7,664 nt of DNA from Lachnospiraceae bacterium. Its GTDB lineage: Bacteria > Bacillota_A > Clostridia > Lachnospirales > Lachnospiraceae. Made by a program: the position numbers and the translations under genes. Of this stretch, positions 1 through 5,702 are shown one piece after another (position 1 is the first letter of the stretch; every line of letters begins with the position of its first letter). Where the stretch lies: contig JAQUUB010000158.1 of the NCBI GenBank assembly GCA_028694115.1, forward strand, positions 1 to 7,664. Reading direction: 5' to 3'. The notes beneath the pieces are model-generated. The model did no database searches and was not told where the DNA came from. It worked only from the letters and a program-made list of their open reading frames with translations.

Positions 1-680
1 AATAAAATAAAGGATAACACAAGGAAAGCCGGGAATACATGATAGCTGTATCCATATTCGGCACCGCAGTTCGGGTCCATTAAAATCATGCTTGCTTTAA
101 TAGGATAGTAATTTAATAAGGTTCCTTCAAATGTTCCGAAGTATCCATAGATAAAAGCAAGTGCAACTCCACCTAAAAAACTAGTGGCTGAACAGCAAAG
201 AAACAGGATAATTGGCAAAACAGCAATATAAACGAAAAGATTAGCCCCGATGACACGAAGGAACATATTGAGTGCATTGCCAAAACTCACTCCTGAAAAT
301 CCAGCAAAAAAATTGATTGCCAAGGACAGAATACATCCTATAAAACTGAAACAAATAGTTAAAATCAGCAGCACAAGCAATTTCCCCGAAATTAACTTTT
401 TGTATGAAATGGGAACCGTTAACAGGTTTTTCATGGTATCATCTGTATATTCTCGTGTTATGATATATCCGGCAATCAATGTAATGATGATTGGAAAGAA
501 CAAGGTACAGTTGTTGATCATAACCTGTTGCATAAAATAGTCAAACGTCCATGTCTGCCCACCGCTCGCTGTTGAATAAAACAGCGACAACAATGGAGAT
601 AGGATTGACATAATAGCTCCGGCTTTTATTACGGAATATCGTCTTAATTTCCAAAATTCAATTTTTATTATATTATTCAT
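1..680 (-). CDS. ABC-2 type permease subunit 2 of a BcrA/LanF-type (lantibiotic-protection-like) transporter, 3'-truncated by window edge
   Basis: The minus-strand frame is open from an ATG at 680-678 to the window edge, about 226 codons, so the C-terminus is missing. The N-terminus MNNIIKIEFWKLRR is short and basic. It is followed by several hydrophobic segments (about residues 17-35, 55-72, 98-122, 140-165 and 168-185), as expected for an ABC-2/LanE-LanG/BcrB-like membrane subunit. After the second helix the motif REYTDDTMKNLLTVPIS matches ERDCDTSKNIRTIPIS in the neighbouring permease, probably the coupling region that meets the ATPase. The start lies 5 nt after the stop of the upstream permease, with GAGG/AAGG upstream, so translation is probably coupled. 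I infer that this is the second half of a heteromeric membrane channel that removes or expels an envelope-active peptide. The substrate is unknown. Confidence 0.88.
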   Translation of the reverse strand, partial: MNNIIKIEFWKLRRYSVIKAGAIMSILSPLLSLFYSTASGGQTWTFDYFMQQVMINNCTLFFPIIITLIAGYIITREYTDDTMKNLLTVPISYKKLISGKLLVLLILTICFSFIGCILSLAINFFAGFSGVSFGNALNMFLRVIGANLFVYIAVLPIILFLCCSATSFLGGVALAFIYGYFGTFEGTLLNYYPIKASMILMDPNCGAEYGYSYHVFPAFLVLSFIL

Positions 681-685
681 ATCCT

Positions 686-1504
686 TTACCTCGTCCATTT
701 TTTATAAAAACTCACGATCAGCCATAATGAAAGAATAACAGTAACCGCCATGAGTAACATGGTATGACCAGTGGTTGGCACAATCGCATAGGCTTCCGAC
801 AAAAGATTGTCTTTTTGCAGATGATTCATCATAGAACCACTTACCCAGTTCATAACGCATATAACTGGAAAAGAGTTTAGAAAAGCAATTTTAGCAGCAC
901 TTATCGATGTGCCGACTGTCCCCAATATTCCCCAGTTAAAAATGGAATAGAAAAATGCGAGTAGGATAGACAACAAAAATGTTTTATTAAAACAGATAAT
1001 GAGAAATACCATGGGCAACGAAGCCGCTACGATCAGAACCGCAAAAACCAAACTCATGATGATCTTATAGGGCATCCCATAAACCATTCCTACGCCGAAC
1101 AATTTGCAAAAAAGTGCAACTGACAAGGTACTGACCAGGCAAAATACGATGGCAAAAATAAACAGCATAGAAATTTTCGCAAGGATAAGCTGTGTGTTTG
1201 AGATCGGAATGGTTCTGATATTTTTCGAGGTGTCACAATCCCTTTCTAAAAAAAATAGAACCGCCGCAATAATCCCGATGAAGCAAGGGAGCAGAAAAAC
1301 CAATCCATATCCTAACATCATTGTATAGACATAATCAAATCTTGTTTGAAGATAATGTTCGGTTGTATCTGCACTTACTCCCGCCTTTGCCATATAGGTC
1401 AAAATCAAAGGAAAGAATAGAGATAATGACATCAGTGCATACAGTAATCTTTTACGCTTTAATTTCCAGAATTCACACTGAATCAATTTAAGCAATTCCC
1501 TCAC
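686..1504 (-). CDS. ABC-2 type permease subunit 1 of the same transporter (MutE/EpiE/BcrB-like)
   Basis: This is a 272-residue polytopic membrane protein with hydrophobic segments near residues 20-40, 60-85, 107-133, 145-170, 172-196 and 245-265. The cytoplasmic motif ERDCDTSKNIRTIPIS (about 88-103) also occurs in the next permease, so the pair look like distant paralogues forming one channel. The gene overlaps the 3' end of the ATPase gene. The start is uncertain. The GTG at 1504 has AGGGGG directly against it, too close to serve as a ribosome binding site. A TTG at 1495 lies 8 nt behind that AGGGGG and would give MLKLIQCEFWK, aligning exactly with MNNIIKIEFWK of the second permease. I keep the GTG coordinate but think the TTG is at least as likely (269 residues). 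Family membership is inferred from topology and operon context; the substrate is unknown. Confidence 0.88.
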   Translation of the reverse strand: MRELLKLIQCEFWKLKRKRLLYALMSLSLFFPLILTYMAKAGVSADTTEHYLQTRFDYVYTMMLGYGLVFLLPCFIGIIAAVLFFLERDCDTSKNIRTIPISNTQLILAKISMLFIFAIVFCLVSTLSVALFCKLFGVGMVYGMPYKIIMSLVFAVLIVAASLPMVFLIICFNKTFLLSILLAFFYSIFNWGILGTVGTSISAAKIAFLNSFPVICVMNWVSGSMMNHLQKDNLLSEAYAIVPTTGHTMLLMAVTVILSLWLIVSFYKKWTR

Positions 1505-2411
1505 CCCCTGTTACCCGCTTGAAATAATCCTCAAGGCTTTCCTCGCAGGTATGGGCCTCCGATACTACTAACCCATTTTCCACAAAAGCGGTTACAATTC
1601 GACCTACCGACACATCGAGATTATGCAAACGCAAATTGTGGTCGTCCTGTATGGAAAATTCTTTTTCCCCAAAGGTACGCTCCAAAATTCTTGCGGCCTG
1701 TGCAGTATCGGAAAGGGAAAAATGAATGTGCTTACTGCTTTTCTGTTCCAATTCCTCAAGGCTTTCTTCTTCCAGCAAGGCACCATGATCGATAATGCCA
1801 ATATCGTCAGCAAGCAGCGCAATTTCGGAAAGAATATGGCTGGAAATAAGAATTGTCTTACCCCTCTCTGTACAAAGGTTACGGATAAAATTTCTTACCT
1901 CCGCAATTCCAATCGGGTCAAGTCCATTGATTGGCTCATCCAAAATCAAGAGCTCTGGGTCGTGCATAATCGCAAGTGCAATCGCGAGCCGTTGTTTCAT
2001 ACCAAGGGAATATTGCGAAAACAATTTTTTGTCTTTATAAGGCAGACCGACTAACTCTAAAGTGTTTTTGATCGCATTCGCATTGGGAACACCTCGCAAT
2101 GTTGCGAAAATACGCAGATTTTCTGTGGCGGTCAAATTGGGATAAAACCCGGGCGATTCAATCAAGCATCCGATACGGGGAAGGATTTTCTTTTCATGCC
2201 CGCGGAGTTCTTTGCCAAACAGCTTGATTTCCCCTTCAGTGGGCTGTGTCAGACCCAGAAGCATTTTCATGGTCGTCGTTTTTCCGGCGCCATTTCGGCC
2301 AAGTAAGCCATAAATGCGGCCCTTCTGAACGTGGATGTTCAGGTCGGACACACTTTTCTGTGTGCCATATTGTTTTGTGAGATTTTTGGTTTCAATTAAA
2401 TAATTACTCAT
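1488..2411 (-). CDS. ABC transporter ATP-binding protein, BcrA/LanF (lantibiotic protection) type with E-loop
   Basis: This is a 307-residue cytoplasmic ATPase that powers the two permeases encoded just downstream. Visible motifs are Walker A GRNGAGKT (38-45), signature YSLGMKQR (134-141), Walker B LLILDEP (154-160; Asp158 and catalytic Glu159) and the switch His in ISSHILSE (His192). Where most ABC ATPases have a Q-loop glutamine, this one reads IGCLIESPGFY with Glu85. That E-loop is known from LanF-type lantibiotic immunity ATPases. Residues from about 215 form the extra C-terminal domain common in BcrA-like proteins. The ATG at 2411 is chosen because GGAGG (2421-2425) sits 9 nt upstream and MSNYLIETKNL is a normal family N-terminus. 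The frame is open further upstream, but that stretch crosses the promoter and operator. With no biosynthesis genes nearby, I infer resistance or protection rather than self-immunity of a producer. Confidence 0.95.
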   Translation of the reverse strand: MSNYLIETKNLTKQYGTQKSVSDLNIHVQKGRIYGLLGRNGAGKTTTMKMLLGLTQPTEGEIKLFGKELRGHEKKILPRIGCLIESPGFYPNLTATENLRIFATLRGVPNANAIKNTLELVGLPYKDKKLFSQYSLGMKQRLAIALAIMHDPELLILDEPINGLDPIGIAEVRNFIRNLCTERGKTILISSHILSEIALLADDIGIIDHGALLEEESLEELEQKSSKHIHFSLSDTAQAARILERTFGEKEFSIQDDHNLRLHNLDVSVGRIVTAFVENGLVVSEAHTCEESLEDYFKRVTGGEGIA

Positions 2412-2441
2412 ATACGAAAGCCTCCTTTGCTCGTCGAAATA

Positions 2442-2450
2442 ATCATAGCA
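2442..2450 (-). promoter_or_regulatory. Extended -10 promoter of the ABC transporter genes
   Basis: On the minus strand this reads TGC-TATGAT, an extended -10 element, about 30 nt upstream of the ATPase start codon. The position expected for a -35 box (about 2465-2470) reads AGGTTA, which is poor and lies inside the GCAAG iterons. That arrangement is typical of promoters needing an OmpR-family activator bound over the -35 region. The call is from pattern only; no transcript start is known. Confidence 0.55.
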
Positions 2451-2457
2451 TTCCACT

Positions 2458-2495
2458 CTTGCATTAACCTTGCCGGAACCTTGCATTAACCTTGC
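2458..2495 (-). promoter_or_regulatory. Four 11-bp GCAAG iterons: probable binding site of the module's response regulator
   Basis: On the plus strand CTTGC occurs at 2458, 2469, 2480 and 2491, exactly 11 bp apart. The outer two pairs form a perfect 16-bp direct repeat, CTTGCATTAACCTTGC, with a 22-bp period. In the transcribed direction the units read GCAAG followed by GTTAAT or GTTCCG. Direct repeats with one-helical-turn spacing are how OmpR/PhoB-family dimers bind. The spa-box of the lantibiotic regulator SpaR is likewise a pentanucleotide repeat with 6-nt spacers. The array ends 10 nt upstream of the -10 element, so it would place the regulator on top of the -35 region. Binding by the regulator at 3469-4161 is inferred. 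Confidence 0.75.
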
Positions 2496-2505
2496 AATTT
2501 GTGAG

Positions 2506-2543
2506 AAAGATAAAACTCCCCATGCGATCCTACGCATGGGGAG
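2506..2543 (-). terminator. Intrinsic terminator (or attenuator) after the histidine kinase gene
   Basis: On the minus strand a perfect 11-bp stem, CTCCCCATGCG paired with CGCATGGGGAG around a 6-nt loop, is followed by TTTTATCTTT. It begins 7 nt beyond the kinase stop codon. It separates the regulator pair from the transporter genes, which have their own promoter immediately downstream. The T-run is interrupted, so partial read-through is possible. Confidence 0.8.
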
Positions 2544-2549
2544 ACAGTG

Positions 2550-3464
2550 TTACTGCAAAGGCAGCTCTATGGTAAAGGCAGTATATTGATTCACTTCACT
2601 TTTTACAGAGGTCGTTCCGTCCATGCACCGCACCATTTCTCCAACAATGGACAGGCCCAGCCCGCTCCCCTTATCAGAGCGGCCTTTATCACATTTGTAA
2701 AGCCTGTCAAAAATTCGGCTCAAATCATTCTTTGCAATTCCGATCCCATTATCCGCAATACAAAGTTTCATCCTTCTGTCATCGGTTTCCATTGTTATTG
2801 TGAGCTTACTGGCATGACTATGTGCAACAGCATTTTGAACCAGGTTATTGATGATGCGGGTGTATCCATCCAGATCGACTTTTACCATGATACGCTTTTC
2901 GGGAATTTCAATTTCAAAATCCAATCCTTTTTCACGAAAGACCGGAACCCAATCTTTCAGAATGTTTCGGGTCAATTCTGCAACTTCCGCATTCTCAACC
3001 GACAAAGTAAATTCATTAGAATTTAATCGAAACCAATCAAAAAGAACATCAATATAATCTTTCAGGTCATATGCCCTGCGGCGTGCAATATCTATATATT
3101 TTTCTCGTTCCGAGCCTGAAACAATTCCGTTATGTACAGCATCAAGATAGCCGATCAATGTCGTGAGCGGTGTTCTCACATCATGGGAAAGGCTTGTCAT
3201 AAGCTGTTTGTTTGCTTCATCTGCTCTTTTTAGAGACAGGAGCTTTTCTTCATAAGCATATACAATTTCATTTAGGCGATACGCTAAAGGAGCCATCATG
3301 TCGTGCGTTTCAACGAGTATTTTCCTGTTTCCGTTTTCACCTTGTACTTCAGATAAAATTTCTTCCATATCAGCCAATTTGACCTTGATCCGATGAAATC
3401 GGAAAAGGACAATTCCACAACAAGTCCATGATATGAATAATAGAACAATCAGAGCAGCAATCAT
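2550..3464 (-). CDS. Sensor histidine kinase with a single N-terminal membrane helix and no sensor domain
   Basis: This is a 304-residue membrane-anchored kinase. One hydrophobic helix (about residues 2-23) leads directly into a coiled linker, then the dimerisation helix with the phosphoacceptor motif SLSHDVRTPLT (His94). The ATPase part has the N-box NNLVQNAVAHS (Asn207 and Asn211), G1 box DNGIGI (238-243), IFDRLYKCD (251-259) and G2 box GSGLGLSI (266-273). No extracellular loop or PAS domain is present, so the signal is probably sensed in the membrane or through a partner such as the transporter. The ATG at 3464 is chosen because GGAGG (3474-3478) sits 9 nt upstream, inside the last codons of the response regulator gene, whose stop lies 4 nt before this start. 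The longer in-frame extension would overlap the regulator heavily and lacks support. It should phosphorylate the adjacent regulator. Confidence 0.95.
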   Translation of the reverse strand: MIAALIVLLFISWTCCGIVLFRFHRIKVKLADMEEILSEVQGENGNRKILVETHDMMAPLAYRLNEIVYAYEEKLLSLKRADEANKQLMTSLSHDVRTPLTTLIGYLDAVHNGIVSGSEREKYIDIARRRAYDLKDYIDVLFDWFRLNSNEFTLSVENAEVAELTRNILKDWVPVFREKGLDFEIEIPEKRIMVKVDLDGYTRIINNLVQNAVAHSHASKLTITMETDDRRMKLCIADNGIGIAKNDLSRIFDRLYKCDKGRSDKGSGLGLSIVGEMVRCMDGTTSVKSEVNQYTAFTIELPLQ

Positions 3465-3468
3465 ATGT

Positions 3469-4161
3469 TCAGACCTCCGTATTGAATTGATACCCGATCC
3501 CTTTAACTGTCTGAATATAGGTCGGAATAGCAGGGTCAGGCTCAATCTTTTTTCTAAGGCGGCTTATAATTGCCATGATATTGCTATCATCGTACACATA
3601 AGGCTCACCCCAAACGGCTTCATAAATCTGTTGCTTTGTGAGGATTTTCCCTTGATGCTTTGCACAAAACAGAAGTATGTCAAACTCTTTCGGGGGCAGC
3701 AGCAGCGTTTCTTGTGCGGTACTTACGGTATGCCGGTCAAGGTCAATGGAAAGACCCTGAAAGTTAAGTTGATGATGTTCCTCATTACCAGAATTAAAGC
3801 GGGTGTATCGACGAATCAATGATAAAACACGGGCAATAAATTCCGTCATATCAAAAGGCTTCGTCAGGTAATCATCTGCACCAGATCTTAACCCGTGTAC
3901 CTTGCTATAATTATCGCTCTTTGAAGTCAGCATTAAAATAGGGATGCTGCTGTTTTTTCGAATCTGTTCCATTGTCTCAAAACCATCCATTCCCGGCATC
4001 ATCACATCAAGAACGACTAACTGATAATCCCGCTTGCTAAGCGCCGCTAATCCATCTTTGCCGGAATGGCAGTAATCCGCTTCCAGTTGTTCAAGCGAAA
4101 TGCTTTTTTTCAGCAATATACAAAGGTCTTTATCATCGTCTATAATCAAAATCCTATTCAT
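3469..4161 (-). CDS. OmpR/PhoB-family DNA-binding response regulator
   Basis: This is a 230-residue two-domain regulator, the usual length. The receiver domain (about 1-118) has the acidic pocket IDDDKD (Asp8-Asp10), phosphoacceptor Asp52 in VVLDVMMPGMDG, Thr79 in ILMLTS, and Lys101 in ADDYLTKPF. The winged-helix domain (about 131-230) has LPPKEFDILLF, the recognition segment SNIMAIISRLRKKIE and the wing end YIQTVKGIGYQF. It is the first gene of the module, and the kinase starts 4 nt after its stop. The ribosome site is AAGGAAAGGA, about 8 nt before the ATG. The four 11-bp iterons upstream of the transporter genes suit this family and are its probable target. Its first 13 codons and upstream region are duplicated at 5968-6066. 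Confidence 0.96.
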   Translation of the reverse strand: MNRILIIDDDKDLCILLKKSISLEQLEADYCHSGKDGLAALSKRDYQLVVLDVMMPGMDGFETMEQIRKNSSIPILMLTSKSDNYSKVHGLRSGADDYLTKPFDMTEFIARVLSLIRRYTRFNSGNEEHHQLNFQGLSIDLDRHTVSTAQETLLLPPKEFDILLFCAKHQGKILTKQQIYEAVWGEPYVYDDSNIMAIISRLRKKIEPDPAIPTYIQTVKGIGYQFNTEV

Positions 4162-4220
4162 TAAAATTGTCCTTTCCTTGTTTGCTAATTGGATTTTTCG
4201 TACCCTTTGGTAAAAGTCAA
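4122..4220. repeat. Direct repeat, left copy (response regulator 5' end plus upstream region)
   Basis: Positions 4122-4170 are identical base for base to 5968-6016. By hand alignment 4171-4220 matches 6017-6066 at 40 of 50 positions without gaps, and similarity then stops. The perfect block covers the first 13 codons of the regulator and the A/T-rich spacer up to its ribosome site. The weaker part covers the ribosome site and upstream region. The copies are in the same orientation, 1846 bp apart, and bracket the sigma factor operon. Confidence 0.9.
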
Positions 4221-4257
4221 ATGGAAGCTTCTTTCAAAGTCATGTGGTCCATAGTCT

Positions 4258-4274
4258 GTACCTTCAATAGGTAC
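4258..4274 (+). promoter_or_regulatory. GTACC-N7-GGTAC dyad in a 19-bp spacer, MerR-operator-like
   Basis: GTACC (4258-4262) and GGTAC (4270-4274) form a perfect inverted repeat around seven bases, followed immediately by TATTAT (4275-4280). Dyads with a 7-bp centre just upstream of the -10 in a 19-bp spacer are characteristic of MerR-family promoters. The -35 position (CATAGT, 4250-4255) is a poor match, no MerR-type gene is in the window, and no intact gene lies directly downstream. It could be the leftover of a lost gene's promoter, or chance. Confidence 0.3.
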
Positions 4275-4375
4275 TATTATATTTCTCTATGTCGAATAAT
4301 GCAAGTATGCCAAAGCGTGCTAAATATAGTGCAATCTAACAAAAAGCACCATCATTTTAGTATTCTTTCTTTTGG

Positions 4376-4456
4376 AAAATAGAAGATGAACCTAGTCAAC
4401 CACTTTACATACAGGCAGTAAGGAGAGCAGGATATCAGTTTAACCTCAATCTGTAA
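4376..4456 (+). pseudogene. C-terminal remnant of an OmpR-family response regulator
   Basis: The plus-strand frame reads KIEDEPSQPLYIQAVRRAG then YQFNLNL and a TAA at 4454-4456. This aligns with the last residues of the intact minus-strand regulator (KIEPDPAIPTYIQTVKGIGYQFNTEV), including the wing motif YIQxVxxxGYQFN. An in-frame TAG lies just upstream at 4358, and the rest of the DNA-binding and receiver domains is absent. It is the 3' stump of a second, divergent regulator gene in the opposite orientation to the intact one. Confidence 0.75.
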
Positions 4457-4563
4457 AGTGAAAATAAATGAAAGATCAGCAATAATAAGTAAAGGAAAAA
4501 CAGGTGTATCATTCGTAAGAAAATAAACAACTTATATGTTATCATAAAAATTGTTAAAAAAAG

Positions 4564-4592
4564 TGTCACGATTTGCCATCTTTATGTGTGTT
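4564..4592 (+). promoter_or_regulatory. Candidate ECF-type autoregulated promoter of the sigma operon
   Basis: An A-tract (4555-4562) precedes TGTCAC (4564-4569), and a GTGTGTTA-like element follows about 16 nt later (around 4586-4592), just ahead of the sigma gene's ribosome site. ECF operons are commonly transcribed by their own sigma factor, from promoters with an AC-containing -35 and a short -10. The resulting leader would be very short. No second copy of this promoter was found in the window. Confidence 0.3.
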
Positions 4593-4610
4593 ACTAATGA
4601 GGAGATAAAT

Positions 4611-5075
4611 ATGCAAAATGAATATGTGAAAATGATTTATGAAAAATACAGTAAATCGTTATATAAAATATCTATAATTATGTTAAGAAATGAGCAAGAT
4701 GCAAGGGATGCTGTGCAGGATACATTTGAAAAATATATTTATTCAAAAAGATGTTTCGATGACGATGAACATGAAAAAGCCTGGTTGATAAGGGTAAACA
4801 TAAATATATGCAGAAATTATATGCGATTTCATAAGATGCACCCAACAGTAGATTACGAAACATTATCTGTTTGCACTCATTCCAATGAACAAAATGAAAT
4901 TATGGATGTATTATTGAAATTAAAACCCAAATACAAAGAGCCACTAATTCTATATTACATTGAAGGCTATTCTTGCAAAGAGGTGGCAGAAATTTTAAAT
5001 ATTTCGGAAAGCGCTGCAAAAAAGAGACTTGAAAGAGCCAGGAAAAGATTAAAAGAAGAATATGGAGATGTATAG
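4611..5075 (+). CDS. ECF-family RNA polymerase sigma factor
   Basis: This 154-residue protein has the size and architecture of an extracytoplasmic-function sigma factor. The sigma-2 region spans about 4-73, with the core-binding helix around DARDAVQDTFEKYI (30-43) and the promoter-recognition helix around EKAWLIRVNINICRNYMR (55-72). A linker follows, then sigma-4 at about 96-150, with LKPKYKEPLILYYIEGYSCKEVAEIL and the helix-turn-helix ISESAAKKRLERARKRLK. The ATG at 4611 is chosen because GAGGAG (4599-4604) sits at the right distance; the frame is open to 4551 but without a ribosome site. It is first in an operon with a single-pass membrane protein 1 nt downstream, the usual layout for a sigma factor and its membrane-bound anti-sigma factor. 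Base composition is clearly more AT-rich than the transporter module. The regulon is unknown. Confidence 0.95.
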   Translation: MQNEYVKMIYEKYSKSLYKISIIMLRNEQDARDAVQDTFEKYIYSKRCFDDDEHEKAWLIRVNINICRNYMRFHKMHPTVDYETLSVCTHSNEQNEIMDVLLKLKPKYKEPLILYYIEGYSCKEVAEILNISESAAKKRLERARKRLKEEYGDV

Positions 5076-5076
5076 T

Positions 5077-5667
5077 ATGAATTTACATGAATTATCAAAA
5101 CTTGCTGATGACATTGAATTTCCAGAAACGGAAAAAAAACAAATATTTGAAAACTGTATGAGACTACAGAATAGAAAGAAGAAAGGCGGTTATAGAAATA
5201 ATATTATCCGATATGCGGTTTTAGCAGTGGTGGCTTTATTTATCATAGGATGGGGGATTCATTCTAATATGTCGGTTACAGTTGTTTACGCATCTGGAAC
5301 ACAAGGAGCGGTTAAGATGGAGGTAGGGCATACGGTAATATTAGAAAAGCAGGAAACACCAATGGGAGAAGGATATGTATTACGATTGGTTCTTGGGAAA
5401 AATCAATACTATTATTCCTTGACCGATGAAACAAACGTATGTCCGGATAATATATTTCAAAAAGGTAATATGATGTATTGGTTTCCAGATGGACTAAGAG
5501 GTGGAAATTTCAGGGATGAAGATAATTCAGTTATTCAGTTGCCATCAACGAAAAAATCAACACTGAAAATCAATGTATATGATGGAGAGAATAAAGTAGA
5601 AGAACTTATTCTTGTGTTGGAGAAGCAGGGCAATACGTGCAGTGTTGAAATGTTGGGGGATAAATAA
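5077..5667 (+). CDS. Single-pass membrane protein, putative anti-sigma factor
   Basis: This 196-residue protein has a short charged cytoplasmic N-terminus (1-42), one membrane helix (about 43-61, YAVLAVVALFIIGWG) and an extracytoplasmic domain of roughly 130 residues rich in beta-prone stretches (e.g. VTVVYAS, LRLVLGKNQYYYSL, LKINVYDG, EELILVLE). The ATG at 5077 lies one base after the sigma stop, with GGAG about 9 nt upstream inside the sigma gene, which implies translational coupling. I recognise no zinc-finger or other named anti-sigma domain. The role as sigma regulator is inferred from position, N-in topology and size. The outer domain has two cysteines (122 and 188) that could form a disulphide. 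It could instead be a sigma-controlled envelope protein. Confidence 0.85.
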   Translation: MNLHELSKLADDIEFPETEKKQIFENCMRLQNRKKKGGYRNNIIRYAVLAVVALFIIGWGIHSNMSVTVVYASGTQGAVKMEVGHTVILEKQETPMGEGYVLRLVLGKNQYYYSLTDETNVCPDNIFQKGNMMYWFPDGLRGGNFRDEDNSVIQLPSTKKSTLKINVYDGENKVEELILVLEKQGNTCSVEMLGDK

Positions 5668-5702
5668 AAATAATTATTGTATTCGCCAGGAGGAGAAATT
5701 TT

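Larger units (their letters stand above)
4162..4610. other. Gene-free interval between the response regulator and the sigma operon
   Basis: This divergent intergenic stretch holds, in order, the rest of the left direct repeat with a weak minus-strand promoter candidate (TTGACT at 4220-4215, about 16 nt before AAAAAT), a GTACC/GGTAC dyad (4258-4274), a decayed response-regulator C-terminus (4376-4456) and the candidate sigma-operon promoter (from 4564). I see no intact gene. A 22-codon open stretch beginning with GTG at 4458 has no recognisable product. Confidence 0.7.

Noticed and set aside
250..540. 96-codon plus-strand open frame at the left edge
   Set aside because: It lies opposite the second permease, whose continuous membrane-protein frame explains the sequence.
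1623..2054. 143-codon plus-strand open frame opposite the ABC ATPase gene
   Set aside because: It is antisense to a clearly conserved ATPase, has no ribosome site and resembles no protein family.
2412..2537. N-terminal extension of the ABC ATPase to an upstream ATG
   Set aside because: The extension would translate the terminator, iterons and -10 element. A strong ribosome site supports the start at 2411.
2547..3026. 159-codon plus-strand open frame opposite the histidine kinase gene
   Set aside because: It is the antisense shadow of the conserved kinase core, with no recognisable domain.
3433..3822. 129-codon plus-strand open frame opposite the response regulator gene
   Set aside because: It is antisense to the winged-helix domain, without start signals.
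4458..4526. 22-codon stretch starting with GTG after the regulator relic, considered as a peptide gene
   Set aside because: There is no ribosome site and no signal or leader-like features; it is too short to support.
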